A DNA stretch of 10,052 nucleotides from Planctomycetaceae bacterium (lineage in GTDB: Bacteria; Planctomycetota; Planctomycetia; Pirellulales; Pirellulaceae). The notes below the pieces were generated by a model. That model was given only the letters and a program-made list of their open reading frames with translations, was not told where the DNA came from and searched no databases. The first letter of the stretch is position 1, and every line of letters begins with the position of its first letter. A program made the position numbers and the translations under genes. This document shows, in pieces, positions 8,201 through 10,052 of this stretch. The stretch spans positions 1 to 10,052 of the forward strand of contig DNPC01000516.1 of the NCBI GenBank assembly GCA_003501565.1, given 5' to 3'.

Positions 8201-8843
8201 CGAGTTATATCGGCTTTCGGGAGGAGTAGCCCAAAGGAAAGCACGGTTGGACGCTGAACAGAAGCGACAACAACAGTTCGATTTGGTGGAGATTGTCGCC
8301 GAAGCAGCGACGGTTCAAGAAAAACTAACTGCCACATCGGAAAGCTTCGTCGTCGACGAAACCAATCAAGCGTTGCTAGAACAGACGCGCAATGCGCGAC
8401 TGCCCAAGCAAATTGAACGCGTACGGCAAGTAAGTGCGATGCTGGCCGACCGGCCTGCGTTTCTATGGGTAGCTAAGAAAGTTGAACAGCACGTCAAACT
8501 ACAACAAGCGGCCCTTGCTCGAGAAAGATTTGCAGAAGCACTCGTGCTTTCTGGACGAGCACACAGGCGGCTCGTGATAATGTCAAAGACGCTTCAAGAT
8601 TCAATCGATGATGGTAAGCAGGATGCGGACGATCGGGGAGATCGCGAGCAAGCTCAATTAGGACAACAGGACGATTCTCGGGAGGGCACATCGCAGCTTG
8701 CGGTATCGGACTTGCAACTATTGCGAGCGATTCAAGCCGCAATTCAAGAGGCTACACAACAAGCCGACCCAAGCGAATTGCAAGAACTTGCACTCGAGCA
8801 AAGGGAGCTCTTTGAACAGCTGCGTTCCCTAGTGGAACAGTAG
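5265..8843 (+). CDS. Large membrane-anchored coiled-coil protein, DUF4175-like
   Basis: The 1192-residue product has three hydrophobic segments near its N-terminus: about 66-88, 98-117 and 198-217. Residues 240-570 look like beta-rich extracytoplasmic modules: a PPSYSGLP motif (343-350), typical of DUF4175-type proteins, then VTDDLGIAQIEI (487-498) and a matching EATDSLG (550-556) of Ig-like type. From about 575 to 1110 the sequence is almost continuous Gln/Ala/Glu/Leu-rich helix with many RELS, LADRQ and LAARQDKLA heptad-like segments, indicating long coiled coils. A charged linker (about 1115-1143) leads to an end segment SDLQLLRAIQAAIQEATQQA and a final ELALEQRELFEQL. This resembles large planctomycete proteins usually found near MoxR/DUF58/von Willebrand-domain genes, none of which is here. 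Function is unknown; an envelope scaffold is a guess. The start is unsure: an in-frame TAA at 5235 bounds it, leaving TTG 5265, GTG 5268 or TTG 5340. Confidence 0.88.
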   Translation: MVPTNHQQSESRVPKQGEASRGAQQLSLDETQNSGLDNADQKKLEQLIDGPQQLALQAQLLAKRRAVALSVALVAGTAFLVLLADVLFQYERWWARWLGPILVITAFVVAWGRLILPAWRKRLTAREIVTWAQRNGASSDAGLLEAFELACHDRRSGQSAGNGDGRYGSQGFRSAALRNWLSTHEIPTWPDYLDRVGWWRSVLVLSVVLLGLTAFFMSGAKSALFAAQRLVLPSSSLSWPQQDELRILDPPKTVAVDTQVRLNVFDARPPMPENLRVWVRPVGQRARPVETTTLGELAVAQLGKLRAEVEVRATGGDDQKMPWQTIRVVTPPQIDDFVFRIQPPSYSGLPDKEVIAKQISVLAGSKVLLSGSFASRLKELSTTFGSTASGSGLDKTDSTLNQPDSWHVLLEPDLKRFTVGSQTGQPILVSSALRWQFIVATQQGESLKLPAVWSISMIRDRPPQVDMAQPDLAAATADGAIAVVGKVTDDLGIAQIEIVASYGDRQIRESVSIADPLLTDIAADLALQDLQIKAPADDSAADIAVEISIEATDSLGQMTKSTPLPLQIKSKQGFLRAIVGEQAELSREMATILTRQRDAMLDMDGVAANLQRDSQVTERAANQLLQLAKKQQTIREELSTQEGLARRVADLNGSLAQNQLANTPIARSLRDLGSELNTLATQNATAAARNLDRAATVAQSSAAGQTGASTALETSLTDALRDVRKIVDGIQTLRSELAARQVASDLADRLLRTAREQEVLKRETGRLALAASSGELSSSRIADLADRQGRLSRELGGVIEQALKTRTGKVTPPNAEQLSEAAEEIKGASITDLMRAAEERIRQSEYAQAAQLQTQLSMELQNALESSGLRNKGVSTEIEQSGRALTEALEQTKELAARQDKLAKAVEELFASGRGDRDGLQSAQMDLVSDTDRFRNVVSGTDPTLSEGLGKVVGLQQKAIEKLENEQMTAPQDMRAAADELYRLSGGVAQRKARLDAEQKRQQQFDLVEIVAEAATVQEKLTATSESFVVDETNQALLEQTRNARLPKQIERVRQVSAMLADRPAFLWVAKKVEQHVKLQQAALARERFAEALVLSGRAHRRLVIMSKTLQDSIDDGKQDADDRGDREQAQLGQQDDSREGTSQLAVSDLQLLRAIQAAIQEATQQADPSELQELALEQRELFEQLRSLVEQ

Positions 8844-8876
8844 GCGCTTGGTGCCAATTCGGTAGAGGTAATCCTG

Positions 8877-9545
8877 CTAGTTTGCGTCGAACTGCGTCTT
8901 GATATCATCGAGTTCTAGTCCGCATTGCTGGCAGTACTGGTCGAGGAATTGGAGCATCAGGGCTTCGCGGTCGGTTGCGATTTCGATGGCGAGCGGCGTG
9001 TGCAAGAGCCCGCGTAGTCGCAGCAGTTTTTCGAAGAAATGACTGAGCGTACAAGCCGTTCCATCCGCCGAATAGAACGGCCTACCACGCGACGCGCCGT
9101 ACTCGATAGTCCTAATGATGCCGACGGCACCTATCGCGTCCAAGCGATCTGCATCCTGCACAATTTTTGCTTCATGAGATAACTGGTTCGCCGGAGTCTG
9201 GTGACGGAAAGAGATCTGATCCACAATCTCAACGACGGCCTTGATGACTTCGGCACTGACATTTAGTTCGCTTAGCCACTGCATTGCGAGGCGACCACTC
9301 AACTCCTGCCCATTGTTGAACTTGGCGTCGCCGACGTCGTGCAGCAACGAAGCCAGGCGGATGACGTAGAGGTTTCCGCCATGTTCCGCGGCTAACCGAC
9401 ATGCCATGTCTTCGACGCGTCTAATGTGATCCAGTCCATGACCAGCATCACCTGCGCCTGGGCTAACAGCCGAAGGTATGCTGGCTTCCACGTGTTGCCA
9501 GACCTTGGCGATCACGTTCGCGTCGACATGCGTTCTCGTTTGCAT
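8877..9545 (-). CDS. HD-domain metal-dependent phosphohydrolase, YpgQ/YedJ-like
   Basis: The 222-residue protein has a complete HD-domain metal site: HGLDH (36-40), the paired LLHDVGD (67-73, H69/D70) and VQDADRLDAIGAVGI (129-143). The flanking ISFRHQ (111-116), the YG..RGRPFY segment (149-158) and the HFFEKLLRLRGLLHT segment (169-183) closely follow the YpgQ/YedJ group. Bacillus YpgQ has been reported as a metal-dependent nucleotide pyrophosphohydrolase, so cleavage of a nucleotide in the cytoplasm is the best guess; the substrate here cannot be read from sequence. No signal or membrane segment is seen. ATG 9545 is supported by AAAGGA 9 nt upstream. The gene converges on the coiled-coil gene with only 33 bp between stop codons and no obvious terminator. 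It follows the transglutaminase-like gene on the same strand by 179 bp. Confidence 0.93.
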   Translation of the reverse strand: MQTRTHVDANVIAKVWQHVEASIPSAVSPGAGDAGHGLDHIRRVEDMACRLAAEHGGNLYVIRLASLLHDVGDAKFNNGQELSGRLAMQWLSELNVSAEVIKAVVEIVDQISFRHQTPANQLSHEAKIVQDADRLDAIGAVGIIRTIEYGASRGRPFYSADGTACTLSHFFEKLLRLRGLLHTPLAIEIATDREALMLQFLDQYCQQCGLELDDIKTQFDAN

Positions 9546-9554
9546 TTTTTGCAG

Positions 9555-9560
9555 TCCTTT
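9555..9560 (-). promoter_or_regulatory. Ribosome binding site of the HD-domain gene
   Basis: On the minus strand AAAGGA lies 9 nt before ATG 9545. It is one of the two clearest Shine-Dalgarno sites in the window and supports this start. Confidence 0.6.
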
Positions 9561-9577
9561 GCAACTGAACGGGACCG

Positions 9578-9595
9578 TTGCCTACCGGAAGGCAA
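9578..9595 (-). promoter_or_regulatory. 18-bp near-palindrome upstream of the HD-domain gene
   Basis: TTGCCT (9578-9583) and AGGCAA (9590-9595) are perfect arms around ACCGGA, whose central CCGG is itself palindromic, so 16 of 18 positions are symmetric. It sits 17 bp upstream of the AAAGGA site. It could be an operator for a dimeric regulator, a leader hairpin, or a 3' structure of the transglutaminase-like transcript; no T tract follows on the minus strand. Confidence 0.35.
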
Positions 9596-9724
9596 GCGCC
9601 GATTTGGCATGAGCCAGTTGGGCGTACCGTATGAGGCAATCTGGGTGGCCCGCTTAGCGCCCATTATCCCCAAAGCGGCCGCATCCAAGAAGTGGCCGGT
9701 GGCTCCAAGCACGGGATGCCACGC

Positions 9725-10051
9725 TCAGTTCTGGGGAACCAGGTCTGCGTCGGGAGCTCGAAAACTGGCTGCTTGTCCAAGCAGCTCGCGAACGAATTCA
9801 ACTTTCGGATCCTTGGTTCCCCGGATGCGTTTGGCGGTCAGAAAATCTGCTAAGTAACGTTGGCGTTCGCCGGGTTTTTCGGGCACAACGAAGCGGTCAC
9901 CTTTCTGCAGGATCGGCAAGTACTCTGGCATCGAGCCAAAGTTCCTCGTACCAGCGGCTTGACAGGGGAACCAATGGCCATTCCCGGCTGCGTCTTCCAT
10001 ATAGAATTCGGGATAGCAATGGTTGGGAATCCAAACGCATCGCGCTGGAAT
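9725..10051 (-). CDS. Transglutaminase-like protein, C-terminal part, 5' end outside the window
   Basis: The frame is open to the right edge of the window, giving the last 108 residues of a longer protein; the ATG at 10000 is internal, because IPARCVWIPNHCYPEFY reads directly into it. The pattern PAR-V-x-NH-x-x-PEFY followed by GHWFPCQAAG matches the end of a transglutaminase-like (papain-fold) core: the His of NHC fits the catalytic histidine, and the nucleophilic cysteine would lie upstream. Where the third triad residue (Asp) is expected, about 19 residues after the His, this protein has Cys followed by Gln. Beyond the core are MPEYLPILQKGDRFVVPEKP and a charged helical tail with RYLADFLTAKRIRG. 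Such proteins in planctomycetes are usually exported, but that part is not visible. The role, perhaps protease-like or cross-linking, is unknown. Confidence 0.85.
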   Translation of the reverse strand: MPARCVWIPNHCYPEFYMEDAAGNGHWFPCQAAGTRNFGSMPEYLPILQKGDRFVVPEKPGERQRYLADFLTAKRIRGTKDPKVEFVRELLGQAASFRAPDADLVPQN

Positions 10052-10052
10052 G

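Noticed and set aside
9512..9712. 66-residue minus-strand frame in the gap between the transglutaminase and HD genes
   Set aside because: It needs a GTG start without a ribosome site, overlaps the HD gene start by 34 bp, and ends in an arbitrary-looking basic tail.
9426..9857. 143-residue plus-strand open frame across the HD and transglutaminase genes
   Set aside because: It is antisense to two genes with recognisable domains and has no domain of its own.

Overview
The window reads as chromosomal DNA of a planctomycete, most likely from the Rhodopirellula/Pirellulaceae side. The basis is the DUF1553 (PSD1) gene followed by a Tat-exported DUF1501 gene, a pairing that is massively expanded in that phylum, together with moderate GC, long gaps between genes, weak Shine-Dalgarno sites, and several gene types I associate with planctomycetes. 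This placement is inference from gene content; no rRNA or other marker gene is present. I see no tRNA, rRNA, CRISPR array, insertion sequence or prophage gene.

Layout. Positions 1-1094 (+) are the 3' part of a DUF1553 gene whose start lies before the window. Positions 1261-2778 (+) are the DUF1501 gene that normally accompanies it. About 630 bp without a convincing gene follow (2779-3406), holding several inverted repeats that could be a terminator and structured RNA. A small hypothetical protein (3407-3835) follows, then a divergent RlmN/Cfr-family radical SAM rRNA methyltransferase (3995-5131). Next is a 1192-residue membrane-anchored coiled-coil protein resembling DUF4175 (5265-8843). The last two genes are on the minus strand and converge on it: a YpgQ-like HD-domain phosphohydrolase (8877-9545) and the C-terminal part of a transglutaminase-like protein (9725 to the window end).

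How the genes relate. Only the DUF1553/DUF1501 pair is a clear functional unit; it is thought to act outside the cytoplasm, but its biochemistry is not established. The other plus-strand genes are spaced by 130-160 bp and do not form an obvious pathway. The HD and transglutaminase genes are codirectional with a 179-bp gap that contains a near-palindrome, so co-transcription is possible but not shown.

I did not find a convincing new multi-gene system. The best leads are the methyltransferase, which looks closer to Cfr than to housekeeping RlmN in several segments and has an eroded N-terminal motif, and the hairpin-rich gap at 2779-3406. A transglutaminase with Cys where the third triad residue (Asp) is expected is a smaller lead.
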